Source: Sediminibacillus albus
GTDB lineage: Bacteria; Bacillota; Bacilli; Bacillales; Amphibacillaceae
DNA: 64,000 bases
Assembly (NCBI RefSeq): GCF_900101125.1
Contig: NZ_FNFL01000005.1
Location: 1-64,000, forward strand
Direction: 5' to 3'
The position numbers were made by a program, and so were the translations under genes. This document shows, in pieces, positions 54,620 through 63,590 of this stretch. The notes beneath the pieces were generated by a model. The model did not search any database, had not been told where the DNA came from, and saw only the letters and a program-made list of their open reading frames with translations. Position 1 is the stretch's first letter, and the number at the start of each line of letters is the position of its first letter.

Positions 54620-54664
54620 AAAAAAAAGACGGCTGTTCTTGGCACTCCAAGACAGCCGTCTTTT
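54620..54664. terminator. Terminator between pdaA region and the antiporter gene
   Basis: AAAAGACGGCTGTCTTGG...CCAAGACAGCCGTCTTTT-type hairpin with A and T runs on both sides, downstream of the antiporter gene. Confidence 0.85.
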
Positions 54665-54677
54665 GTTAGCACGTTTC

Positions 54678-55979
54678 TTATAAGATTACTGCAGCAATCC
54701 ACCCGAAAATAAATAAAGGTATATTGTAATGGATAAAGGTAGGAACACAAGTATCCCAAATGTGATTGTGTTTACCATCTGCATTAAGGCCTGCCGTAGG
54801 CCCAAGCGTACTATCAGAAGCAGGAGAACCTGCGTCACCCAAGGCACCCGCTGTACCGATCAAAGCGGCCGTAGCCATCGGAGAAAAACCGGCAGCAACA
54901 CAAATTGGCACATACAACGCTGCAAGGATAGGAACTGTTCCAAAGGATGATCCAATCCCCATGGTCACTACCAGGCCAACAAGAAGCAGTACAAACGCTA
55001 CAACAGCTTGATTATCGCCTAACAGCGCAGAGGAGACCTCCACTAAACCTGTAACAGATCCTGTTTCCTGCAGAATGTGGCCAAAGCCCGAAGCAACGAG
55101 CATGACAAAGGCGATGGTTCCCATCATAGCGACTCCTTCACTAATAACGTTATCCCCTTTATTAAACGGAACAACAAAGAAAAGAAACATTAGAACAAGG
55201 CCTGTAAGTGCACCGATGATCAAATTATCTGTATATATCTGCGCAACTAATGCAGCAATAATTGCCGCCAGTGTAAGGGCGTGCTGCTTGTTAAAGGATA
55301 TATTCCCGCTTTCCTGTGAAGCAATAGTAAACTCCTCTCCCGCCGGAATTGGTTCCTTGCCTTTTCGATACGTAATGAAAACAGCAACCAATAAACCGAT
55401 TATCATTCCGGAGCCGGGAATTAACATCGCTAATGCAGCCTCGTTCATTGTCAGGTCTGCCCCGTTGTTAACCATCCCATTGACAATTGTCTGGTGAAAT
55501 AATATTCCATAACCGGCGGGAATCATAATATAAGGAGCCTTCAGCCCGAACGTTAAGGCAGCCGCAACCCCGCGGCGGTCTACTTTCATCTGGTCAAACA
55601 ACTTCAATAAAGGCGGGATCAAGATAGGAATAAATGCGATATGGACTGGAACGACATTTTGCGATAACGATGCAATACCAGCAATCGCCAGCAGCATAAT
55701 CGTCTTTTTGCCTGTCAACATTTTAATAAGATAATTAACTAATAAGTTCGTGATCCCTGTGTAGCTTATTGCCACGGCAAAAGCACCTAACAATACATAA
55801 CTCAGCGCTGTACTGGACTGTCCGCCCATGCCTGCGACAAGCATTTCGACTGCTTCTACAGGCGACAGACCTGCTAACAATCCGGCTGTCAGTGCTGCAG
55901 CAATGATGGCTATAATTACATTCACGCGCAATAAACTAAGCACGGTCATGACTAATACCGAGAAAATTACAACCCACAT
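54678..55979 (-). CDS. Na+/H+ antiporter family protein (YuiF/NhaC-like)
   Basis: 433 residues with about 11 or 12 membrane segments. ATG 55979 follows AAGGAG and begins MWVVIFSVLVMTVLSLLRVN; a longer frame lacks a good site. Motifs such as AGFSPMATAALIGTAGALGDAGSPASDSTLGPT and QNVVPVHIAFIPILIPPLL are seen in the YuiF-type Na+/H+ antiporter group, related to amino-acid/Na+ exchangers. Ion or substrate specificity is unsure. Some members are induced by amino acids or alkaline stress. Confidence 0.85.
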   Translation of the reverse strand: MWVVIFSVLVMTVLSLLRVNVIIAIIAAALTAGLLAGLSPVEAVEMLVAGMGGQSSTALSYVLLGAFAVAISYTGITNLLVNYLIKMLTGKKTIMLLAIAGIASLSQNVVPVHIAFIPILIPPLLKLFDQMKVDRRGVAAALTFGLKAPYIMIPAGYGILFHQTIVNGMVNNGADLTMNEAALAMLIPGSGMIIGLLVAVFITYRKGKEPIPAGEEFTIASQESGNISFNKQHALTLAAIIAALVAQIYTDNLIIGALTGLVLMFLFFVVPFNKGDNVISEGVAMMGTIAFVMLVASGFGHILQETGSVTGLVEVSSALLGDNQAVVAFVLLLVGLVVTMGIGSSFGTVPILAALYVPICVAAGFSPMATAALIGTAGALGDAGSPASDSTLGPTAGLNADGKHNHIWDTCVPTFIHYNIPLFIFGWIAAVIL

Positions 55980-56057
55980 AATAAATATATCTCCTTCCAA
56001 GATTGTTAAATCGGACTTTATCACTCTACCATTTTACCATAGTAAAGGATTGTTACA

Positions 56058-56093
56058 AAAAAATCAACCGGTATTTTATATTACCGGTTTTTG
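56058..56093 (-). terminator. Terminator of the 49-codon gene
   Basis: Minus-strand AAACCGGTAATATAAAATACCGGTT followed by TTTTTTT. Confidence 0.85.
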
Positions 56094-56100
56094 GTAACAG

Positions 56101-56250
56101 TTACTTTAAGTTATTTTCCATTTTGTCCAGGATACTCAATAATTGGTCGATATCTTCTACAGATGTCTCCTCAGGCTTCATATTTTCAAGCCTGGTCATA
56201 AAACCAGCTAAATGTATCTTCAGTTGTTCAACCTTTTCTTGATCTGCCAT
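56101..56250 (-). CDS. SE1561-family small protein
   Basis: 49 residues, soluble, made of two helices, starting MADQEKVEQLKIHLAGFMTR and containing EETSVEDIDQLLSILDKME, which matches the SE1561 family of short Firmicutes proteins by recall. Function unknown. Binding site GGAGTATT-like precedes the ATG. Monocistronic with its own terminator. Confidence 0.75.
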   Translation of the reverse strand: MADQEKVEQLKIHLAGFMTRLENMKPEETSVEDIDQLLSILDKMENNLK

Positions 56251-56432
56251 TTGCTAATACTCCTTTAATTGGGCAAAACATAACTGACCGTTTTGCTTTT
56301 CCTCTATCTTCTGTAAAAAATGCATCTTCTATGCTAACTGAAAACGACCTAGCTGTCCATTCTTTCTTCATTTAGCCTCGATGGATGGAAAAATGCTATA
56401 ATACGAGGGAATATTAAGTCGGAGGTATTTAT

Positions 56433-57317
56433 ATGACAATAAATGATATTTGGAACGTAATTGACGGTTTTTCAAAAAACCCGATTATCGATAACAGTTT
56501 CAGCAAAATTATAATAGGTGCTATTGTAACACTGCTGCTAGTATTTATTTTAAGAAAGATGATTCACTCTTTCTTTAAACGAACCGATTTTATTGAGGAA
56601 AAGAAAGAACGAACGATTGAATCCATGCTTAATTCGATTATTAAATACATTGCCACCTTTGGTTTTATAGTGTACGTCTTAGGCTTGTTCGATATTAATG
56701 TTGGAAGTATTCTGGCAGGGGCTGGTGTGATCGGAATCATTGTCGGTTTTGGAGCCCAGAGTCTTGTAAAGGATCTGCTGGCAGGCGTCTTTTTATTATA
56801 TGAGAAGCAGCTTGGAAAAGGAGACTGGATTAAAGTTAACAATAGCTTTGAAGGGATTGTCGAAGACGTCGGCCTCCGGTTTTTAAAGGTACGCCAGTGG
56901 TCAGGTAAACTGGCAACCATCAGCAACGGCCAAATCAATACGATAGAAAATTACAATATAGAGGAAATGCGGGTTATCGAGAACGTGAGTGTCAGTTTTT
57001 ATGAAGACCCGAAAAAGATTTTCGCTATCCTGGAAGACACAGTTGACCGTTTAAACAACGAGTTAGAAGCTTATCTTAAAAAGGATTTGGCAGGGAACCC
57101 TGTCGAACCATTTCAGCTTTACGGGATGTCCTCGTTAAATGATCAGTATCGCGGTTATCAATATACGGTCACTGGTCTGTGTAATGACCTGCTCTACTTC
57201 ACGGCTGCAAAAGAAACACGACGAATTCTGGCGGAAGCGATGTATAACAATAATATCCTGATGGCTGAACAGCAGGTAACCTACCGTAATCTGCCGCAAA
57301 ACAAAAATCAGGGATAA
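56433..57317 (+). CDS. yfkC: Small-conductance mechanosensitive channel (MscS family), YfkC-like
   Basis: 294 residues. N-terminal membrane segments (about 25-42, 65-90, 95-118) lead to the pore-lining helix GSILAGAGVIGIIVGFGAQSLVKDLLAGVF, given here in two phrases: AGAGVIGIIVGFGAQSL then VKDLLAGVFLL. A cytosolic beta domain follows with GTVEDVGLR-like (EGIVEDVGLRFLKVR). The channel opens under membrane tension and releases solutes. Position beside yfkD and yfkF matches B. subtilis yfkC. GGAGG precedes the ATG. Confidence 0.9.
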   Translation: MTINDIWNVIDGFSKNPIIDNSFSKIIIGAIVTLLLVFILRKMIHSFFKRTDFIEEKKERTIESMLNSIIKYIATFGFIVYVLGLFDINVGSILAGAGVIGIIVGFGAQSLVKDLLAGVFLLYEKQLGKGDWIKVNNSFEGIVEDVGLRFLKVRQWSGKLATISNGQINTIENYNIEEMRVIENVSVSFYEDPKKIFAILEDTVDRLNNELEAYLKKDLAGNPVEPFQLYGMSSLNDQYRGYQYTVTGLCNDLLYFTAAKETRRILAEAMYNNNILMAEQQVTYRNLPQNKNQG

Positions 57318-57403
57318 TACTCCAATAAACTTGTAGGAAAAAACACCTTCTGCAAGTTTTTTTCTTTTCATTAGAAGAAAACTCCCTCCAGGCTTCGTTT
57401 TAA

Positions 57404-57446
57404 ATAAAATCAAGGCTGTCGAGAAAGCCTCGGCAGCCTTGATTTT
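57404..57446. terminator. Bidirectional terminator between yfkC and yfkD
   Basis: AATCAAGGCTGTCGAGA...CTCGGCAGCCTTGATT, long stem with A and T runs. Confidence 0.9.
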
Positions 57447-57452
57447 ATTTAC

Positions 57453-58253
57453 CTATTTCATCTGGAAGGAAAACGATACATGATCCTGGACAGGAATCCA
57501 TGCACCGATTCCTTGCTTTGTTACATTTTTTACGACAATCCGTTTTTTCGAGCCTTTTAATTCTAAATATACTTCTCCGAATGTGACTTGCCCCTTCTCA
57601 TTGACTGCCGGAGCATAGGCATCCAGGAACCCAATTTTTTCGCTGGCGACTCCGTATGAGTTGCTTGTCTTGGTTCCTTTGCCGATCACTGTATGGAAGG
57701 AGAGCGGCAGCTCGGTATTTTCTTTTGCGTGGTACAGCATCATTCTTTTCACTTGGTCAGCGTTCGTAATTTTCGCTGTCAATGCACCTTTTATGTGCTT
57801 TTCCTCTTCCTGGCTATAATTCATTGTTTTTTGGGCGTCGCCGCCGATATTATTTAATTGATTGGTATTTATTTTTTGATATTCCCAATTCGGCGTCGTT
57901 TCCGCTGACTTATAATTCAGCGGCCAATGTCCCATATAAACCATGCCGCGGTACCCAATTGCCAGCGGAGACGGCTTTAATGTTGTTTCATTTAACAGCT
58001 TGATTAAATCAGGGTTTTCTATTTTCACTTCTGAAGCTTCCATTAGTTCCTTTGCCAGCTTACTTGGCTCAAGAATGGCTTCATCTTTTGAAGAATTCGG
58101 ATACGTATTTTCCTTCGATACATTGAGTACATGGCTCGGAATATTACTTTTTTTCTGCTCTTTTTCGTGTTTTTTTCCTTCAGCCTGAGCGAATACAGGA
58201 AACATAACTACCATGATGCAAAAAATTGCTACTACCCTTGTCAGCTTGTTCAA
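57453..58253 (-). CDS. yfkD: YfkD-family exported protein
   Basis: 266 residues. TTG 58253 gives a clean signal peptide MNKLTRVVAIFCIMVVMFPV ending near AQA; TTG 58271 upstream is also possible. The mature part has conserved phrases AIGYRGMVYMGHWPLNYKS and NQLNNIGGDAQKTMNYSQEE, typical of YfkD, which is exported and of unknown function, reported as general-stress linked. It follows the yfkC gene convergently. Confidence 0.88.
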   Translation of the reverse strand: MNKLTRVVAIFCIMVVMFPVFAQAEGKKHEKEQKKSNIPSHVLNVSKENTYPNSSKDEAILEPSKLAKELMEASEVKIENPDLIKLLNETTLKPSPLAIGYRGMVYMGHWPLNYKSAETTPNWEYQKINTNQLNNIGGDAQKTMNYSQEEEKHIKGALTAKITNADQVKRMMLYHAKENTELPLSFHTVIGKGTKTSNSYGVASEKIGFLDAYAPAVNEKGQVTFGEVYLELKGSKKRIVVKNVTKQGIGAWIPVQDHVSFSFQMK

Positions 58254-58445
58254 TGCGCCCAATCCTTTCAAGTTTTCCTTAGTATTTCACGGAAATTGGT
58301 TGTTATGCACCGTAGAAAGACATAAGAAAAAACCCGGCATACCGCCAGGTTTTCCAGCTTGCAGATAAACCCCTCTGGTTTGCTACAAGCTTTTTTATTT
58401 TACACTCGCGGGGTGTAGTGCCACTCACTTGCAAAACTATGCTTG

Positions 58446-59066
58446 TTAACTTGGCAGGAACACCCTCATCAGTTTTCTTGCTTTTGGTTCAAAGTATTGG
58501 ATAGAAGGACCAATGAAAAGCAGAATTAAAATTGTTCCGATACCTACAGGCCCTCCGAGAATCAAAGCAGCCACCAAGGCAAGGCCTTCTGAAATGGTTT
58601 TAGCCGTAACCAGGCTAAAGCGCCAACGCTTTTGCAAAGACACCATCAGACCGTCAATTGGATTTAAAGACAGCTTGGGCTGCAAATACATAGAAACGCC
58701 AAACCCCAATATCAGCACACCAATCACGAGCATGGCAGCCTGATAAAACAGATGGTCCCTTCCCCAGTCAACCATTACATACAACAGCCAAAAGTCAATC
58801 ATCATACCAACGATAAAAATCGTTAACAAAGCAAAATAATCCGGTCTCTCTTTTGCAATAATAGCATTTAAAGCAATTAAAGCAATGCCAATGATGATCA
58901 CCCAATTACCGACAGTCAATCCCGTTATAGCAGATAAACCGACATTGACGGCATCCCAGGCCCCTACACCTAAGTCAGCCTTAATTGTCAATCCTATCCC
59001 GAAAGATAATACAACCAAACCAATAATGTAAAAAAACAATCTTACTATGTATTCCCTTTTCATCAT
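58446..59066 (-). CDS. YczE/YyaS/YitT-type membrane protein
   Basis: 206 residues, five or six membrane segments. FFYIIGLVVLSFGIGLTIKADLGVGAWDAVN is the signature of the YczE family, followed by NPIDGLMVSLQ and FIGPSIQYFEP. YczE is needed for lipopeptide or antibiotic synthesis in some bacilli; the molecular role is unknown. GAAGGAG precedes the ATG. The 180-base gap beyond it holds a weak hairpin only. Confidence 0.82.
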   Translation of the reverse strand: MMKREYIVRLFFYIIGLVVLSFGIGLTIKADLGVGAWDAVNVGLSAITGLTVGNWVIIIGIALIALNAIIAKERPDYFALLTIFIVGMMIDFWLLYVMVDWGRDHLFYQAAMLVIGVLILGFGVSMYLQPKLSLNPIDGLMVSLQKRWRFSLVTAKTISEGLALVAALILGGPVGIGTILILLFIGPSIQYFEPKARKLMRVFLPS

Positions 59067-59118
59067 AAAATGGGCTCCTTCCAGCGAACAGCCTGCTGGC
59101 TAATTACTTCTCATTCAA

Positions 59119-59153
59119 TAAGGACCTTGTTATCGCAACAACAAGGTCCTTTC
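59119..59153 (-). terminator. Terminator of the osmC-like gene
   Basis: GAAAGGACCTTGTTG...CAACAAGGTCCTT-type stem on the minus strand after the stop. Confidence 0.8.
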
Positions 59154-59156
59154 ATT

Positions 59157-59549
59157 TTATACGGATAGTTCAATGTATTCAAGGCTTTCTTCAATCACAA
59201 TACTGTTTTCGACTGAGCGGATCATGGAACAATTTTTTCTTGCTGTCTGCAAATTTTTTTCTAGTTTTTCCTTGTCCAGTCCTTTTCCCTTCACAACATA
59301 ACGAAGCTGGATTTTTTCAATCCGGTTTGCTTCCTCCGGGTTGCGTTCTACATCAGCGGTGATTTTCCAGTCTTCCATTTCCATTCGCTGTTTTTCCATA
59401 ATCTTGCGGAACACCGACGCACTACAGCCGGCAATCGAGGAAACCATTAGTTGATAGGGGCGGAAACCATAGTCTTCATTGCCTGAAATGTTTAACTGAC
59501 CATACTCAAACGATGTACGTACACCCTGATCTTTCAAATAAAAATCCAT
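59157..59549 (-). CDS. OsmC-family peroxidase-like protein
   Basis: 130 residues. The two family cysteines are present: AGCSASVFRKI (about residue 42) and ARKNCSMIRSV (about 107), which form the redox pair of OsmC/Ohr proteins acting on organic hydroperoxides. There is no Ohr-type FAAGYAACF motif, so OsmC/YhfA-like is the better label. Standalone gene, ATG 59549. Confidence 0.85.
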   Translation of the reverse strand: MDFYLKDQGVRTSFEYGQLNISGNEDYGFRPYQLMVSSIAGCSASVFRKIMEKQRMEMEDWKITADVERNPEEANRIEKIQLRYVVKGKGLDKEKLEKNLQTARKNCSMIRSVENSIVIEESLEYIELSV

Positions 59550-59702
59550 GCCGTCACTCCTTATTGATACATTTATTATTCATGTTCCCGTATTTAGGGA
59601 TTTTTAACGTTAAAATCACAGGCTTAATAGGTTGACCTTTTTCACCGGACATATTAAATTGATAAGTATTGTAACCAATAAATGGAACGGGAGGTGCGTT
59701 TG

Positions 59703-60878
59703 ATGGTTTCCGTTCAAACACGGTTTAAATTATTGATTGGCCTCGTCACCATTTCAGGCTTTTCACAAGGAATGCTGCTTCCTCTGCTCGCTTTTATTCT
59801 GGAACAGGATGGCGTCCCTTCTTCGGTAAACGGGCTTCACGCTACCGGGTTATATATCGGAGTACTTGTAGCTTCCCCCTTTATGGAAAAGCCAATGCAG
59901 AAACTCGGCTATAAACCGATCATCTTAATCGGCGGATTACTTGTTTTTATCTCGCTTGCCTTCTTTCCTGTTTGGCATGCACTCTGGTTTTGGTTTATCC
60001 TGCGCGTGCTTGTAGGTATTGGTGATCATATGCTCCATTTTGGTACGCAGACATGGATTACCTCCACTTCCGCTCCTGAAAGAAGAGGGAGAAATATAGC
60101 CTATTATGGCTTGTTTTTCAGTTTAGGTTTTTCCTTAGGCCCAACCATGACGCGACTGCTTTCCGTCAATGAAAGCCTGCCTTTTATCATCTCTGCAATT
60201 CTTTGTTTTGCTGTCTGGCTGACCATGTTCTTTGTCAGGAACGAATGGCCGCAGGCGGATAACCATATCCAAGCTTCTGCACCAAGAACCTCTGTTGGAA
60301 GGTTTATTAAAACAGGCAAGCTCGCATGGGTCGCTTTGCTGCCGCCGTTCGGCTACGGCTTTTTGGAAGCGACATTGAACGGGATTTTTCCTATCTACGG
60401 ATTAAGAATTGGTCATGACGTAGAAATTCTGTCTCTGATTATTCCCTGCTTTGCAGCAAGCAGCCTGATCACGCAAATCCCCTTAGGGATATTTAGTGAT
60501 AAGATTGGCAGACAAAAGCTGCTGATTATCGTGATTGCGTTGGGAAGCATTTCCTTCCTGCTGGCGGCATTCTTTGAAGGCTCTGTGGCGTGGCTGTTTA
60601 TCACTTTTTCACTTGCCGGCATGTTTACCGGGTCGATTTTTTCTTTAGGGATTTCCTACATGACCGATATTTTGCCCAAAGCATTACTACCGGCAGGAAA
60701 CATTATGTGCGGGATTGCTTTTAGCCTTGGAAGTATTACAGGACCATATCTTGGCGGGGTATTTATCGATGTATTCCCTGGTATCTCCTTTTTCTATGTG
60801 ATCGTGGCCATGCTAGTAATTGTGTTAGCAGCTATTCTTTCCAAGAAACCAAACCATCAGATGAGCCCTGCTAATTAA
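59703..60878 (+). CDS. yfkF: MFS transporter YfkF-like
   Basis: 391 residues, about 12 membrane segments. ATG 59703 lies 8 bp after GGGAGG; the upstream ATG at 59682 precedes that site. The MFS loop motif appears as GIFSDKIGRQKLLIIV (about 260) and in the first half MEKPMQKLGYKPIILIGG. Likely a drug or metabolite efflux pump; substrate unknown. Close to yfkC and yfkD as in B. subtilis. Confidence 0.88.
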   Translation: MVSVQTRFKLLIGLVTISGFSQGMLLPLLAFILEQDGVPSSVNGLHATGLYIGVLVASPFMEKPMQKLGYKPIILIGGLLVFISLAFFPVWHALWFWFILRVLVGIGDHMLHFGTQTWITSTSAPERRGRNIAYYGLFFSLGFSLGPTMTRLLSVNESLPFIISAILCFAVWLTMFFVRNEWPQADNHIQASAPRTSVGRFIKTGKLAWVALLPPFGYGFLEATLNGIFPIYGLRIGHDVEILSLIIPCFAASSLITQIPLGIFSDKIGRQKLLIIVIALGSISFLLAAFFEGSVAWLFITFSLAGMFTGSIFSLGISYMTDILPKALLPAGNIMCGIAFSLGSITGPYLGGVFIDVFPGISFFYVIVAMLVIVLAAILSKKPNHQMSPAN

Positions 60879-60911
60879 AAGACACCAGCCTTATGCGGCT
60901 GGTGTCTTTCT
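60877..60911. terminator. Bidirectional terminator between yfkF and ribokinase gene
   Basis: AAAAGACACCAGCC...GGCTGGTGTCTTTCTATTT, with A-rich left flank. Confidence 0.9.
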
Positions 60912-61818
60912 ATTTCAATAGTGCAAAAACCTCTTCACAGGATGGCATGCCCGCCTGAGCGCCAAATTTAGTGACCGACAGGGAGGCGGCTGTCACTGCG
61001 AATTGTATCAATTCCGCTAAATGCCAGTCCTTACTAATTCCATAGGCAAGTCCTGCATTAAAGCAATCCCCCGCCCCAGTCGTATCAAGAACATTGGGGA
61101 CTCTGGCAGCAGGAACAATGACTAGCTCACCGTGCTCTAACCAGGCTGCTCCTTGCTCGCCAAGTGTGACAATCAGCCGATTCCGGTACTGCTTTTCCCA
61201 TATTTGCATCGCTTCCGCTAACGAGTGGTTATCAGTTATTTGGATTCCGAGCAACGTCTCCAGCTCGGTTTGATTCGGTGTGACGAAATCAGCCAAGCGC
61301 AAAAGATGTTCTGGCAGCTGCCTGGCTGGAGCCGGATTCAAGATGGTTTTCACTCCGTGTCTAACAGCTAGATTCATGGCAAAATCGACGGTTTTTACTG
61401 GGATTTCCAACTGCATTAGCAATACATCAGCGTCAGCAATTTCGCTTTCATAGGCAGTCAACCAGCCGCTGTCTAACTCGCCATTCGCTCCGGGGATAAC
61501 AATAATACTGTTATCGTCAGGCAAGTGGACGATATTTGCCACACCCGTTTCTGTCTGTGAGATACCGATCGATTCGGTCGAAATCCCAAATTCAGACAAC
61601 TGATGGAGGATGGATTGTCCAAAGACATCCTTTCCGACCATGCCGTATAGCTGAACATTTCCACCAAGCTTTTTGACAGCGACAGCTTGATTTGCCCCTT
61701 TGCCTCCGGTTACATATTGTACCTTCTGACCATGGATTGTTTCGCCTGTTTTAGGAGCTCTTTCGGCGGAAACAACGATATCCATATTCAAGCTGCCAAT
61801 CACCGCTATCTTGTTCAT
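60910..61818 (-). CDS. rbsK: Ribokinase (PfkB family)
   Basis: 302 residues. N-terminal GSLNMDIVVSAERAPKTGET, the sugar-binding GGKGANQAVAVKKLGG, and the C-terminal catalytic DTTGAGDCFNAGLAYG with the catalytic Asp identify a PfkB-type sugar kinase, most like RbsK, which phosphorylates D-ribose. No rbsD, A, C or B is nearby. It lies 21 bp after an amino-acid ABC permease gene, so the usual ribose operon assignment is unproven; it may phosphorylate another pentose. Confidence 0.88.
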   Translation of the reverse strand: MNKIAVIGSLNMDIVVSAERAPKTGETIHGQKVQYVTGGKGANQAVAVKKLGGNVQLYGMVGKDVFGQSILHQLSEFGISTESIGISQTETGVANIVHLPDDNSIIVIPGANGELDSGWLTAYESEIADADVLLMQLEIPVKTVDFAMNLAVRHGVKTILNPAPARQLPEHLLRLADFVTPNQTELETLLGIQITDNHSLAEAMQIWEKQYRNRLIVTLGEQGAAWLEHGELVIVPAARVPNVLDTTGAGDCFNAGLAYGISKDWHLAELIQFAVTAASLSVTKFGAQAGMPSCEEVFALLK

Positions 61819-61839
61819 CGCATGACCACTCCTATCTCC

Positions 61840-62529
61840 CTATTTGACAAATCTGCTGTACCGCTTCTCCAATCTCTCCTGGAAATAGGATATGATGGAA
61901 CAGAGCGGCCAATAGATAAGTGCGACTAATACATACATCGTCATTGTATCAAATGTTCTACCACCGGCTATTTGCGCTTTTTGAAAAAGCTCAGGTACGG
62001 TAATTACAGCAGCAAGGGACGTAGCTTTTACAATATCGAGAAATATATTAGTCAAAGGGGGGATCGCAATCCGAAACGTCTGCGGCAATATGATTCTCCT
62101 TAACGTCTGCCAATAACTGAACCCTAGGGCATGCGCTGATTCCCATTGTCCGTACGGCACACTGTTCAGGGCAGAGCGGTTCACTTCAGCTATATAAGCT
62201 GCGCTGTTCAGGCCAAAACCGAGCACAGCAGCCACATATGCCGACAATTCAATTCCTGCCACAGGAAGCCCAAAATACAATATAAATAAAAAGACTAAAA
62301 TTGGTGTACCTCTCATGAAAGAAATATAAACTCTTGCGGGCCAACGCAGCAATTTTTTCTCTGAAGATCTGGCTAATGCCAAAAACAAACCTAGTAAGAG
62401 TCCAAGCGCCATTGCAGCAAACGACACCGCAACCGTCATCGGGAGTCCAGCCAGAACAAACGGCAAATTCTCCAAAGCTAACTCAATATCAAACAAACCA
62501 CCAAAAGAAAATCCTTTAAAATCGATCAT
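61840..62529 (-). CDS. Amino-acid ABC transporter permease
   Basis: 229 residues, about five membrane segments. FVLAGLPMTVAVSFAAMALG and the EAA-type loop ESAHALGFSYWQTLRRIILPQ (the segment that docks the ATPase) define the polar amino acid (HisM/GlnP) permease family. It follows the binding-protein gene by 15 bp. No ATPase gene is in the operon within the window, so it must borrow one or its gene lies elsewhere. Confidence 0.9.
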   Translation of the reverse strand: MIDFKGFSFGGLFDIELALENLPFVLAGLPMTVAVSFAAMALGLLLGLFLALARSSEKKLLRWPARVYISFMRGTPILVFLFILYFGLPVAGIELSAYVAAVLGFGLNSAAYIAEVNRSALNSVPYGQWESAHALGFSYWQTLRRIILPQTFRIAIPPLTNIFLDIVKATSLAAVITVPELFQKAQIAGGRTFDTMTMYVLVALIYWPLCSIISYFQERLEKRYSRFVK

Positions 62530-62544
62530 CTACTCACTCACCCT

Positions 62545-63432
62545 TTACAAGTCGATCCCTTCGATTTCCTGGATTTCTTCTTCAGGTTTTTGGGAAGCAT
62601 CTTCTTTATAGAACTTCTCAGCAAGCTCTGTCAATGTGCCGTCCTCGCGCATTTCGTTTAAAACTTCATTGATTTTTTCTGTAAGCTCGTCGGCTCCTTT
62701 GGGCATTACCACAGCTTGTTTTGTTGGATGGAATTTAAGATCCGGATGGAGATGAATATCAAAGTCCGGGAAAGCAGCTACACCAAACTTAGATAAAAAG
62801 TAATCATTAACAATCACATCTGTTCTTCCATTGTGGACGTCCCGCAAATAGGCTTCATTAGGAGCGTTTCCATAAGTAACTACTTCAGCGCCATAATATT
62901 CGGCTATTTGGCTGTAAATCGTTGTCGCACCGCCTCCGGCTTTCTTCCCTTCCAGGTCTTCCAGTTTTTCTATGCCAGAGTTATCTTCTTCCCGCACTAC
63001 CATTGTTGAATACGAATACTTATATGGTTCACTGAAGTTAAACTTTTCTTTGCGGTTGTCTGTAGCCTCGATATCATTAACTGCCACATCAATTCGACCG
63101 CTATTGACTGCCGGAAGCATGCTATCTATACCCATGATTTCGAAAGAAACCTCCAGGTCCAAACGACTGGCTATTTCCCTCATAACCTCAACATCGTACC
63201 CAGTTAATTGATCCTTGTTTTCTCCTTCTCCTTCATAGTAGGAAGCTGCAACTAGTGTTCCAGACGTTCCTGCTACAATTTCTCCTGCTTCTTGTACTTC
63301 TTCCCACTTATTAACATCATCTGTTTCCTTTTCCTGGTTTTTCGAGTTTTGCGAATTTTCATTTCCACCTCCACATGCGCTTAGAGCCAATAATCCAATA
63401 ATTGCTAACAACATGAAATAAACCTTCTTCAT
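62545..63432 (-). CDS. Amino-acid ABC transporter substrate-binding lipoprotein
   Basis: 295 residues from ATG 63432 (GGCGGGGA upstream). The signal KKVYFMLLAIIGLLALSAC ends in lipobox LSAC. The mature part is a family 3 extracellular solute-binding protein: GYDVEVMREIASRLDLE, DVAVNDIEATDNRKEKFNFS with the ligand-binding region, and an acidic C-terminus. It most resembles cystine/glutamine-type binders; the exact substrate is not readable. A longer frame from 63528 lacks a good site. Confidence 0.88.
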   Translation of the reverse strand: MKKVYFMLLAIIGLLALSACGGGNENSQNSKNQEKETDDVNKWEEVQEAGEIVAGTSGTLVAASYYEGEGENKDQLTGYDVEVMREIASRLDLEVSFEIMGIDSMLPAVNSGRIDVAVNDIEATDNRKEKFNFSEPYKYSYSTMVVREEDNSGIEKLEDLEGKKAGGGATTIYSQIAEYYGAEVVTYGNAPNEAYLRDVHNGRTDVIVNDYFLSKFGVAAFPDFDIHLHPDLKFHPTKQAVVMPKGADELTEKINEVLNEMREDGTLTELAEKFYKEDASQKPEEEIQEIEGIDL

Positions 63433-63590
63433 TTCATCCCCGCCTTTTCTTTTTGTTATATAAATATCGCTATATAAAAAGATAACAGTATAACCTTTTG
63501 ATTTCAACATATTCTCCCTCTGTTTCAATTGGAAAAATTAGCTGTTATATATAATGGAGTCCATAGTCTGGCTTTTAATCATTCATGAAA

